DNA of 64,000 nt from Tubiluchus corallicola. Taxonomy: Eukaryota; Priapulida; Priapulimorpha; Priapulimorphida; Tubiluchidae. Below the pieces are notes generated by a model, which saw only the letters and a list, made by a program, of their open reading frames with translations, was not told the origin of the DNA and made no database searches. A program made the position numbers and the translations under genes. Location: NCBI GenBank assembly GCA_030141605.1, contig JAQGDQ010000217.1:186001-250000 (forward strand). Direction: 5' to 3'. Positions 49,276-60,800 of the stretch are shown one piece after another. Each line of letters opens with the position of its first letter. Position 1 is the first letter of the stretch.

Positions 49276-52204
49276 ATACATCGTTAATGTATAGCAAAAG
49301 TTTTTAGTTTTTTGAAAAAGTTGAATTGGTTTGCTTGATGCGCTCTTTATGCATTGTTTAAGTGATTTTTATGCATTGTAAAATATTTTGACTTGTGTAA
49401 AATAGAAAGTAGTAAAGTTTTTCAATTTTTGACGCCACGAGTGATTTCATGCTATTGTGCTATAAGCTACATGAATTTTAATATTAACGCATTTCGTTAA
49501 TGGTCAAGAAGTAGAAAAGAAATTGGTAGTTGGGAAGTATATTCTAGTATAGTCTTTATTTAAAAGTTAGACGTACAGAAATTTTAGCCAAGAAATTTCA
49601 AGATAGTCGCATGGAGGCTTGTTAGTTCCAGAAAGTTCAAGAAAAATGTCATCTTTAAATTGATCATGTCTCGCCTGTTGCCTTCGTTTGCTACCCTTAT
49701 TGAAATGGCAATGCTTTCTGGCTCTTTTAGATGCTAATTTACTACTCGTACAGCTACAATAGCAGCCTAAATGACAGTCAGCGGCATTGAATGTTCAGTG
49801 ATTTTTCTTATGACAAAAGCATCTTTGTGAGACCAGTTAAAAAGATTACATTCTCATTCAGACATTTTGCTTTATTGAAATACTCACATAACAGTGACAT
49901 CAGATTAGATATTTTTATGTATGAATATTTGATGTTTCTGCCAGGAAATTGATTTACGCTTAGTCTTGTTATTTAGTCGAGTAGTTGTGGGAGTGGCATG
50001 TGGTCTCATAAACGAATGGTGCATAGCATAACAATAGACTGGCAAAAGATTTGTCAGTATGATGTATTTTTCAAGTAGACATGAAATAACTAACTTATTT
50101 TCAAGTGATTCTGCCTGTGTTTGGTCATCTATGATTGCACTCTTATGATAACTTTCAAATGTATAAATGCCTGTTCCTTAAAAAATGATTAAATGTGATA
50201 TAACTCTTTTTACTCTTTTGATATTGAATAATCTTATTTGTACTGTAAAAAGCAGTATTTACCACCTACCCTGGTACCCCAGTTGTGTAGTTTTAAGACG
50301 CATATATAAGTCATGAAATGCTCTAACTTGTACTAGTAGATATAAGCTGAGTTACAGCACTTATGATGCAGATTAATCCATCTTTTAGTTTTTGTTCACA
50401 GCCACAAAAGGGACCAGTGAATTAATGAAGCCAAATTACAGCAATTTAACATCCCCCCTCCCCCCGCATTGAGTCATCCATACTCTTGATTCTGGCTACA
50501 CAATTACATCAGTAATTGCAGCAGCAAGCATCCTACTTACCCTTGTTCCATTAGAAAAATACTTTGTTTGCCTACTTGTACTTATATTATACCATATTAA
50601 TAATACTTATACCACGATAGTAATGGTCAAGTATTAATAATTATTTTATATCTGTAGTAACTTGTCACTTCAGATTTGATTTCTGCTTTTTGCAGCTTTC
50701 ATTAGCTATTTTTGATCACCCTAAAAGTTTACGGTTATCGATTTGCACATAAGTGATTTGCCCACTGTTAATTTTAATTGATATAGCATAGGGTAAATTG
50801 AAAATAGTGGTGCTCGTTGATCCTAAACAAAGATGAATGGGTCCACAGATGATTTTTTTTATTAAAACAATATTTTGGTAACCGTTAGAGGTGTTCTTCT
50901 CAGATAATACTGATCAGGGCATCCATAAATCCCGTAATGGGTGCAAAAATACTTGTTATAATAAGAAAAGTCATTTGTAGCACTGTGCAATTGTAAGCTT
51001 GCTGTGGAGTGTGAGAAAAACAGTTCTCTTGGTTAGTGATTTATTGGCAGTAAGTGAAAAATAGCAATTAAGTTATTTAATAATTATTGTTATCTGTAAT
51101 TAGAACACAAATGTTTTGCTGTGCAGTATTTTGGTATTTCGTGCAGAGATTTTGATTCATTTTATCTCTAGTAAAGTAAAATTTGTGAATCCCAATTGAT
51201 TAATTAACAAAGTAATACATTTTGTTCAAATGTATTCAGCAATCTAAAAAATTGTAGTCATGTTCTTAAAAGTAGTGCTATGTATTTATAACTACCTAAC
51301 CTGTAATAGGTGTTTTTAAAGTGAGCAAGGTTAAAGCTGAATGAATTGAATCGGCAGCCCAGCCCGGTTTTATTACACGCAGTTCAACATATTATTTACA
51401 TTAATGTCTTCAACAAAGAGAATACATGTAATTATATTTTCTTTGACGTTATGATGTAAATAAAAACTAATCAGCATTGCTATGCTAAATTATATTGTTT
51501 CTGTACCTTTTTCCCTTTATTGCTGTTGCTCACGAGCAGAACACTAGCTATTCCTGATCATGATAATATTCCTGTAGCATAATTCATTAACTACAGATAC
51601 ACGAATAACGATCTGCATTACGTCAATTAAATATAATAATGACATCTAGACCAGTTTATACACAGCAAAAGACGCTTAATAGAATTGCCTTACCTCATCG
51701 AACGAACCTGCTTACATAACGATTAGTGCACTATTATCACTACTTTTGACTAAGATCAGTTCTGTTTGAAAGACAACTTGATTTTTTAATTGCTGCACCA
51801 TTTTATTTTTCCCATTAGGTTGTCAATGGACTCGTCAATTTTATTACTCAAAACTTGCCGATTTTCATACCATATTGAATCTCTAAATGTTTCCCTAATT
51901 TAAAACCACAATTTTAATCATGAAATTGGCTTTTTTAACATGGCACCATTTTTCTCTTCTCAACAAGGTTCTATTTCAGTAGATTTTTTTACTTAAATGA
52001 GATCGTTAGGAGAGCGTTATTGATGCCAATCATACCACGAAAGACAGGCCAGGGCGAAGCCTCTAGCTTATTTTGGGCCACCTATAAAGCACATAAACTT
52101 ATGAAGTGGGAATGACACTGCATAAAAAACAAGTTAGTCTGAAAAATAAAAAAAATCATTTGAATGCTATAAATTAACAATGCCTACTTAACACATGCAC
52201 CACA
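49276..52204. other. Spacer between MBD/F-box gene and ARMT1 3' ends
   Basis: Contains the 3' UTRs of two convergent genes. AT-rich, with a short C-rich run near 50452-50466. I see no further exon, element or RNA gene. Confidence 0.55.
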
Positions 52205-54923
52205 TCACGGAGAACTTGCATCACAAAACTGAATCACTGCAAAATTTCCGCTGGTCATCCAATCTCTTTCCCTTTTCTCAGCATCGCTGTCCTGTCCCGG
52301 CTTTAGCCCCACCACTAAATCTGCTTTAAGTGTCCGTAGCACACAAAGCGGAGCTGGAGCAAAGCCACGCAGCGATTCAGAAAATGGGGTAGTATGCGGC
52401 CACTGCAGATCTTTGGTGAGCTTTCTGTAATTGAGATCACCCTTAAATATGATCAACCCAGACTGTGAAAGGTCAGAAAACAAGTGCGAATCCATAGAAT
52501 TCATTTCATTATAGTCGTGCGGCATAGTCCAGAAATCTTCCTCTGACAAGACGAATGAACCATCTTTCAGACGCTGGTGCCATCTCGTGCCCAACTCTGA
52601 CATCGACTTGTTGTTTGAGGCACGCAAGATTTCTAGTGTCCACCAGAAATCCTGTGCAGTGGAATCTGACACGAACCAAGGTATGATCTTTGCATGCAAG
52701 TGTACCTTGCTGCACAAGTCCATTTTTATTAAAAATTCAGCTAAGCACAAATCGCCAAATAATTCAAAACCAGCATTGTCCAATATGATATCTATACGTT
52801 TTACACTATGCTTATGCTTAGCAGTTGATAAATAATGCCAAATACAGGGAATATCGTCCACAAGTAGATATGGCTGGAGATCGTCTAGCTGTTCTAGCGG
52901 ATCACGCTGTTGATAGTTCTTCTCTCCACCACTTATAGACAAGTCACATCTGTTACCCCACAGCGAAAGCTGAAAGTAAAATCTCCTAATTATCATGTAA
53001 AACTGAAAAAGCACTAGAAAAAATTGCATAGCAATCTATCTCAGCATTTGACATTGCTACCTTACATGACAGCAGGCTTACTGTTAATATGCAGTAGGAC
53101 TCTGTGTCAGTTTTCCACAGGCAATAAACGTTTTTAAACAATTTAACATAGAGTATAATCATGTGAACGCAATACAAAGCTATTTTATCGTATACTATTA
53201 TTATTATATATATTATTTCAAGGTTTTGAAACTCATTCTCTTTTTATACTGGCAAAGAGTCTATAACTAACACTACCATTGACACACCTTTTCTTAGTTA
53301 ATAAAATTACCTGTTAATTAATTTTTACTTTCCAGTATAATACATGTAAATATTGAAAATCAGCTATAAGATACAATTTTCCAAGTACATTACCTCCATT
53401 ATATGTCGAAAATCTTTTTCTACAGTTTCTGAATCACAATGTGCATTATTTGACAGCAAAGTAAGCAGATGTGTACCAAGTACAATCATTGCAGCCTGGG
53501 AACTCATAAAACCACTTCTCTTCTGTTCTTCAAATGGATCGAAATCCTTTAAGAATGAGCTAAAAATACGAGTTTAATCGTATAAGCATTGACATTGTCA
53601 ACTGATACACAAGAAGTTAGTAGCAAAAGAATCTATTAAGAATGAACTTTTTGTTATTATTGAATGATCAATCCACTGAGTTTTAAATGTCACAGCAAAC
53701 AGTGGACTTAATAAATTGACAAAACATATGTTGAGTCCAAAAATTCTTCCAGAAAAAGCACAAATAATGGGGAGGCAGAGGTGATCAATTTAGCTGAGTT
53801 ACCTCAACTGAAGAGCTTCTTGGATGCTCCTGTACATGAAACACTCAACGTAGAGCCAAGAAGCTGTGAACCAGCGTGGTTCAGCTTGCAGGTTGGCTTT
53901 CTCTTTCCTATAGAACTCATTCCACTGTTCAACGTCCCTTCTGCCATCAGTTAGCAGATACAACGGCTTGTTCGTCTGAAGTTCATATCGTAGTTTACTC
54001 ATCCGTCCTACAGTGGACTTAAAATCATCAAAGCCATCCTGAAATTTTAAAATTGTACATATGCAACAAAACACTATGAAGAACAATTAAATTATTTAGG
54101 CTTATTTCTTATGGCATCAATGTGATTATAGTAATAAGATTTAAAGCAAAAAGAAATAGCAAAGCAAGTTAGCTCAGTAATTATCAATATGTAGCATAAG
54201 GCAGACTATCATATTTTTTTAAGGTCATCCCTCATAAATGATAAATATTCTGTTTACAGAACACAGTTTCTTTTTTCAATTAGTTTCTTCACTTGTTTTT
54301 TTTAGTAACTTTGTAGCTTTCAAGGAAAGAAAAATACCTAATCCATTCCAACAACTGAATTATAAGGCAAAATAATTCACTAAATAACTATATTTTCCAC
54401 CAACAAATATATGAATTAAAATTCAAGTAAAATCACTTCTAATATAAGTTTGGATGTAATGCTAGAATGCAAGCTAAATGCTGACACAAATTTTGCACAT
54501 TTAGCCACAGGCAACTTAAACAGTAGAGCACTTATATTCAAAAACATTTAAAATTTCTTGAAGTTCCTTCTTCAACTTCCCCTAAAAAATTCAATATTTA
54601 TTTTTATAAAAAATGTCCATAAACCAATTTAAACAAAATTTAAACCAAATTTTACCATTTCTGAATCCAGATAATGTCAAACTTTGTTTAAACTCTCAGA
54701 ACTGCCAAAGACTCAGGGAAGACAATAAAAAATTTTGAAAATCAAATGACTGCCTTTACTTTTTTCTTTAATTCTGACTTCATAGCTGTTCATTTGATGA
54801 TAGCTAAGTAAGCTTACCTCTCCATATTTCTCACCCAACACATCTTTTTGTCTATATACCGTGTCAATTGCTTTTGTGAGAATTGAAGGAAGTCGGTCTT
54901 TCAGTGTTTTATATGCAAATGAT
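52205..54923 (-). CDS. ARMT1: ARMT1 / DUF89 damage-control phosphatase (first few residues unresolved)
   Basis: Exons in transcript order: 54923-54818, 54038-53803, 53559-53394, 52969-52205, phases consistent, giving 423 codons plus stop. The known family product is about 440 aa, so roughly 15-20 N-terminal residues are missing. Diagnostic blocks: SFAYKTLKDRLPSILTKAID, LRYELQTNKPLYLLTDG, LSLWGNRCDLSISGGE, IILDNAGFELFGDLCLAEFL, IIPWFVSDSTAQDFWW, FKGDLNYRKLTKDLQW, GFAPAPLCVLRTLKAD. The DNAGFE and GDLNYRKL motifs carry the metal-binding Asp/Asn residues of the DUF89 fold. ARMT1 is a metal-dependent phosphatase acting on fructose-1-phosphate and related phosphometabolites; a protein-carboxyl methyltransferase activity towards PCNA has also been reported. 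The start is uncertain: an in-frame ATG at 54943 reads through the putative acceptor, or an upstream exon was missed. Head-to-head with spastin. Confidence 0.93.
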
Positions 54924-55440
54924 CTACAAAACATTTTTAGCATGCAAAGTGAAAATGTTCAAATGTACAAAAATGTTAAAATTTCGGGAATTTATTGTAT
55001 ACACCATTACACAAATGTTTCATATCAGGTCAGTGTTGGTTTTGTTATTTAGACAATAACTGTGTTATGACTGCACACTATGAACAGTAATTCACACTAC
55101 GAACACCTACTATAAATGGCAAAATGCATATTACCATGACAATAACGGCAATAATGAAAACTGATGGTTGTTAGCTTATCACAGGGCCCTCATAGGTTAG
55201 GTATAACAAAGTTTATATTCTTTTAGTAAAATGTGCTGATAATTTATTGGGATGTTGGAGAACAGCTACCAAATTCTTTCCTAACAAATTGTTTACTACA
55301 AGCCTGCAAACACCGCATAGAGCAAATTAAAAGCGACTAACTGCAAAGTGCAAACATTTGAACTATCATTAACATTTTAAATATGCAGAAATGATTTCAG
55401 TAAAGCCATTCAGATCACACACAGTTATTTTGTTTAGTCC

Positions 55441-55817
55441 TTCCAAAACATTCAAACATTCTTTAAAAACCGAAAAACATAGTCAGGCAACGAACAAGCA
55501 ATTATAATTCCGTTGATAACTTCTATCAATTTAAAAGGAGACCCAATAAATTTATCAGAAATGGTTCAGGCAAAACTTCTGTAGACACATCCATGACGTT
55601 TCAATGAATTTCTTGAAAAAAGAACATTCACTTTATTCCAAAACATTCAAACATTTTTTAAAAACTGAAAAACGTAGTCAGGTAACGAACAAGCAATTAT
55701 AATTCTGTTGATAATTTTTGTCAATTTAAAAGCAAACCCAATAAATTTAGCAGAAAGTGGTTCAGGAAAAACTTTTATGGGCGCATCCATGATGTTTTAG
55801 TGAATTTCTAGAAAAAC
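55441..55817. repeat. Tandem duplication, unit about 190 bp
   Basis: Copy 1 runs from 55441 and copy 2 from about 55636. Both share TCCAAAACATTCAAACATT, ACGAACAAGCAATTATAATT, CCCAATAAATTTA and CATCCATGA(C/T)GTTT in the same order, with about 10-15% difference by eye. Non-coding. Confidence 0.88.
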
Positions 55818-56117
55818 GTAAATAAACTATGCACTGTATGCTTTCGCATTTTCATGATTTATCGTCGCCTGTTACAACGACGGTTTTACGGTGCTTCTGA
55901 AGCTTTGACTGGGCGACTGGCGTCGCCGTTCAGGAATGGGCAAACGCCATAATAACAAACAGATAAACATCACCAGAAATCGAATCGAATTTTTGGCTTT
56001 CAAAGCTTATCGTGTTGATAGTATGTTTTATTACTTTAATTGCACGTCATGCAAGTTCTCGACTTCTCGTCCCAAGTCCCAACTGAAGTTCGCTAACCTA
56101 TCATTTATGTCAGAGAT

Positions 56118-56142
56118 TAATAATAATAATAATAATAATAGT
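56118..56142. repeat. (AAT)n microsatellite
   Basis: About eight uninterrupted TAA/AAT units. Confidence 0.85.
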
Positions 56143-56749
56143 TTTGCAAAAAATTTGCAAAGAACTGCCTATAAGGCATAAATTTAAAATATAGTCCTTC
56201 CGAATAGAAGTGGTTACTGCCATTCACTTAAAAATCATGACGCTCGTGACGTAACTGGGATTATAGCTGTATTTACCTGTCTTGAGGGTGGATTTCTTCT
56301 GTTTTGGAATACTGCCTGCCTAATGTTTACAATTGACGTAATGGGCATATGATGATGATGATGGGAGAGACTTCATGACTTTTTGCAAGCGCGCCTTGGC
56401 TTTCCGTAAGCATGCACTGCTTAAACTAATTCAAACTTCTGCAGCTTACCTAATGTTCACGCAAAAAATATTACATTAGAATAAGCATTGGAATTTACAT
56501 TAATGAGCCATGGCAATCAACTGGGCAATGTACAACAGAGGAGGCAACGGGGCACACCTAACAGGTGACGAATTAATTTACTTTCTCTTACTTTTTCCTT
56601 TATTTTTCTTCTTCTACACTTACTTAGATTAGTTACTTTAGAACATAGGCTTGAAAATAATTAGATGTGGAATATATCAGAATTATGGTCTAATACAATA
56701 TCTTTTAACATTTTTTAAAACTTGGAAACAGTGTGCTGATTTTTAATGT

Positions 56750-57490
56750 TGTCAGGTACACTGTAGATAATTCCAAATCAGAGGTCCGAAATCCGGAAGC
56801 AGTTTGTAATCAGCTTTATATACAGAGATTGCTATATTATTGCAAAGTACTACATTATCAGTGGAAAGAATTTTGCACTGCATAAATAGGGATTCATTGA
56901 CAATTGCAAATCTATTTAATCTGAAAAATAAACGGAAAAATTTTCTCTGGAGGGACATTAAAGAATTTAGATTAGTTGTATAAGTAATACCTCAAAGACA
57001 ACTGATATAATTTAGATAGGGATAAATTAAAGAATAATAAAGTGCTTGTAAATGGGAAGCAGACAAACAAAGGCTGATATGAGAAATTATTCCAATATTT
57101 TTAGCACTCAAAACTGACCATTTTAATATGAAAATTCCAATCAAGATGTTCGTGAAGGATTACACCGAGAAGTTTAGTAAACTGAACCCGTTCAATAGAA
57201 ATACCATCAATATACAAGTTAAAATTGGGGAGAATGGGTTTATTTTTAGAAGGAAACAAAATATATTTAGTTTTGCATGCATTTAAAGATAATTTATTAG
57301 CCTTAAAGGCTTAAACCAATTGGAGATATTATCTAAGCTGTTATTTATACTAATTAGATTGAAATTTAAGAAGTCAAAAAACAGAGTGTTATCAAACTGA
57401 ACTATAGTAGGGCAAATAAATTTTTTTTATGTCAATTATATGTATTAAAAAAAGAGGCTTTAAAATAGACCCTTGAGGGACTCTATAAGT
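56750..57490 (-). pseudogene. Non-LTR retrotransposon fragment: RT palm/thumb region
   Basis: Minus-strand frames begin with VPQGSILKPLFLIHIIDI, clearly the VPQGS-LGPLLFLIYINDI motif of LINE reverse transcriptases. After a frame change come QFDNTLFFDFLN, in place of the F/Y-A-D-D catalytic box, then NISNWFK, a LNACKTKYILFPSK segment, a YIDGISIERVQFTKLLGVI segment, and NFHIK. Several frameshifts and the lost catalytic Asp pair show it is dead. It covers the RT half that is missing from 24242-25015, without overlap. Confidence 0.85.
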
Positions 57491-57860
57491 AATTGGTAAT
57501 TAGAAGTGCAGTTATTTCATCTGACACACTGAGTACAATAAAGTAAATAACTACTTTGACTTTGTCATTTATTTGTTACTCTTCGAAAGCCGTAAAAGAA
57601 TGAAATGTAAGCAACAGTCATTTCTATTATATCAAGTGGTTCTAAGAAAAGCCGCGTACACTTGCAAAGAAACTGCGAATATGAGATTCAATTATGAACT
57701 TCGAAGCCCTGGCTGTCGTACTCGTAAGCTGAACTAAACCATTGCCACTCGTATGAAAAAGTCTTGCACATTAAATTTTGTGATTTTGCGCCATAAAGGT
57801 TTGTCGTTTGTAAAGAAGAAAACGATCGGCGTGATTACTCAGTGATTAGCGATCATCTGA

Positions 57861-57884
57861 ATGGCGGCCGAATGCATCGGATAG
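57861..57884 (+). other. Overlapping upstream ORF at the spastin start
   Basis: ATG at 57861 opens a 7-codon frame (MAAECIG, stop TAG 57882-57884) that overlaps the spastin ATG at 57872 in another frame. It matters only if transcription starts upstream of 57861, which the sequence cannot show. Confidence 0.5.
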
Positions 57885-60800
57885 GAAAGGATTCCCCTTT
57901 AAAAAAGAAGACAGACCGTGTAAAACGTGTAATTGAGCCCAAACGAGACAGAAAACCTCCACATAAAAGAAATCTGCGTGTTGTTTCTTATCCAATTGTG
58001 TTAGTGTTTCATTTCGTACAGTTTCTCTTATTCCAGTTCTTCATACACTTGGGTAGAGCGTTAGTTTTCGTTTGGAAACAAACACTAGACTTCTCACTTA
58101 GCGTCGGCAAAAATAAGAAAGACTCCGTGAATGCGCAGAGAGAAATTCCGCGTCATGTACAGTCAGCCAGTGTAACAACAGCTGTGAGTTTTATACTGTA
58201 GTAAATTGAAAGTTTTATTTAATGTAGTTTTTATTTAAAATTAATATGAGAAGGCACCATGCACGAGTTGTACTTGTAGGTCTTGATTTTATTGTAATGA
58301 AGACCATAATAGTTTTATTGTATTGATTTCTTTCTGTCGGTTTAAGGTGTAATAATAATAATACCATGAATAATATTTGGTTGTAAAAACCTGACATATT
58401 AGAAAGATCGAAGTATTTGAATTAAGCAGACATTGTGGAGATCTTTTTGAGGTTTATAAAATATTGGCTAGAAAAGAAAACATTTTGCATAACGATGACT
58501 ATGAATTTAATTTCACACATTAAAAATGCATCATCAGACACGTCAATAAATTTACAATGAAACAATTTGAGTAGTGCGAGGTGAGTGTACGACCATAAGG
58601 TCATTAACAGTAACATACTCACCTTACTTAAATGAAGTAGTTATTATAATGTGCATGATTATAATATGCATGCTTCTGTAGAAGCGTACAGTAAACTTAA
58701 TAATGTAACTGAGGAGGACCTAATAATAGCAATGACATAAGAGCAATAAAACTGTGAAGTTGAGAAAGGAAAACATAATATGTAATTACGACTTTGAGTG
58801 AGCCATGAAGAGTGAAAAAAATTTAAATAGTTACGAATTTGAATTATCTGATTATTTGTCAGCACAGTAACAAGTAGTAATATAACTACGTATTTGTATG
58901 TTAACAAATTTGTATGTATACTGGCAATTGCACATAGTAGTGCCATGATGATCCTTTAAAGCTGACAGTAAGTATGGAGATAGACTTTATAATATTATAA
59001 TTTATGAAATATTCTTTTATCTGCCTGAAAAATTCTTTAATGTAGTTGTAAAACTAGAGGACGTAGTATAAAGCTTTTTAAAGAGTGGTCACATCTTGAC
59101 ATTCATAAATATTCATTTACTATTTAATCTGCCTGTCATGGTAACTCCCGCACCAATCATGGTAAAGTTTAAATCCCCAATTGACAATTATTTTGTGTAA
59201 AAATATGGGGTTTTTATGAGTGTACTCGCTTAACCCCTAATCATAACAGTAGTATAACAGTATGATGTCAAAAATTGTTCGGCGCCATTTACCACACTAG
59301 CCACATACAGCACAATGCTATTCTTGGTTCAGGACAAATAGCGTGCGTATACCACGTGCTGCTCAATAACTGGGCTGCCCAGATACAGTGCTCAGTAGAA
59401 ACTGAGCTGAGTTTACATTAGTAGCAGTGTCCATTCTCCTTGTTTATTTAATAATAATAATTTAACATATCGATATAATTTAAATAGTTAATTAAATACG
59501 TTCGATAAAAAAAATATTATTAATTCTGAGCAGTTTGGTTGAGAATTAATTTAAATTGTCCAGCTTTTTAGGCAATAACAGTTCGTTAGGGTATGTCATT
59601 TTTATTTTGCCTCGCTTCATATGAAGTACAACGGTAAATGATCTGTTTCATTACCTTTTCGTCAAACATTATTTTTCTCTTAAGTGCGGTATAGGGCTAT
59701 TAAGCTCCTAACTGCGGTACGTAGGTTGGTCTCGTGAACCATTTGCCACCTTACTGCAGTATATACTATATAGGCTAGTGAACCAGTTGCCTCTCAAAGT
59801 TTTGTAATACATTACATGTCGCTTAATAGACTCACGTTATGATGGAAGTGTTGTTACCCAATTACCCGACTATTAGCCGACGGGTGTAGCCTATTACTGT
59901 AGAAGTATGAGTCATCACTCATCACCTTAGTATGCATGGCAAAGGCTTTAAATGTCAAAATTCCTATGTGCAATTATTTGAGAATACTAATTTTTATGTG
60001 AATTAATAAAAAAAGAAAATAAAAAAAAATCACACAAATCTGATTATTGCCACCAAAAATAACATGCACGATCGGTTGCTTCATTTCTTCATGAAGAAGT
60101 AGGCTTGTGAAATTCTCGTAATGATAAAAATGTTGAAAATCTGTTGCTGTATACTGTACATATTCACGCAAAACGACTAGTCTCCTAGTGCTTGAGCTAC
60201 AGTTGGTGATGATCTTGTTTCCACTGTGAAAAGCATCCGCAGCTTTAATACGAAGCAAATTGCTGGGCAAGTGATTAAATGTTTAGCTGCCAGAAACAGC
60301 AAGGTTAACTGCAGTGGACGATCTGGTGGCAGATTCAATGCAAAACCAATTAGCACATATGATGAAAGTATTGTACCTGCTTACAAACAAAGCTGTACTT
60401 AACATGACAGTTTCTACATACGTTACAGTTCACAAAATTGTAAAGATAGCATAAAAGCAGTGTAAGCTCTTTGGGGACGCGCAAGTATGTTGTTTTTAGT
60501 ACGCGAAGGAAAAATGTTGAGTCAGTTGTGCGGAGTAATTTCAGTCAATTACCGACAGTTTGAATAGGAGCGGCCTGTACCAGACGTTTTTGAGTCAGTT
60601 AGGCGAGTGTTTCTATTAACCGTGAGTCTAATAAACGGCACCTATTGTATATGGACAATGCTGCTATGTTGTCACCCTCCTACTTTAAAAAAAATATGCT
60701 GTATGCAATATTGCATGGATTAGTAAAATTAATTGTGTAGTGCTTTGCCTTTCCTAAGTGCTAAAAACATGTTTGTTATGTTTCCAGGCTGGCGAGCTGT

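Larger units (their letters stand above)
54944..57871. promoter_or_regulatory. Divergent ARMT1/spastin upstream region
   Basis: This region must contain both promoters and perhaps the missing ARMT1 first exon. CpG dinucleotides are denser near 55870-55950, 56230-56260 and 57780-57900 than in most of the window. A strong minus-strand donor (AGACAG then GTAAAT, junction near 56278) could end an ARMT1 5' exon, but the frame required by the next exon has a stop upstream and no ATG after it, so it would be non-coding. ATGGCGGC at 57861 is a YY1-like motif. Confidence 0.4.

Noticed and set aside
53353-53577. Plus-strand frame over 53353-53577
   Set aside because: It is antisense to the ARMT1 exon 53559-53394, which fits the family sequence and joins its neighbours in phase.
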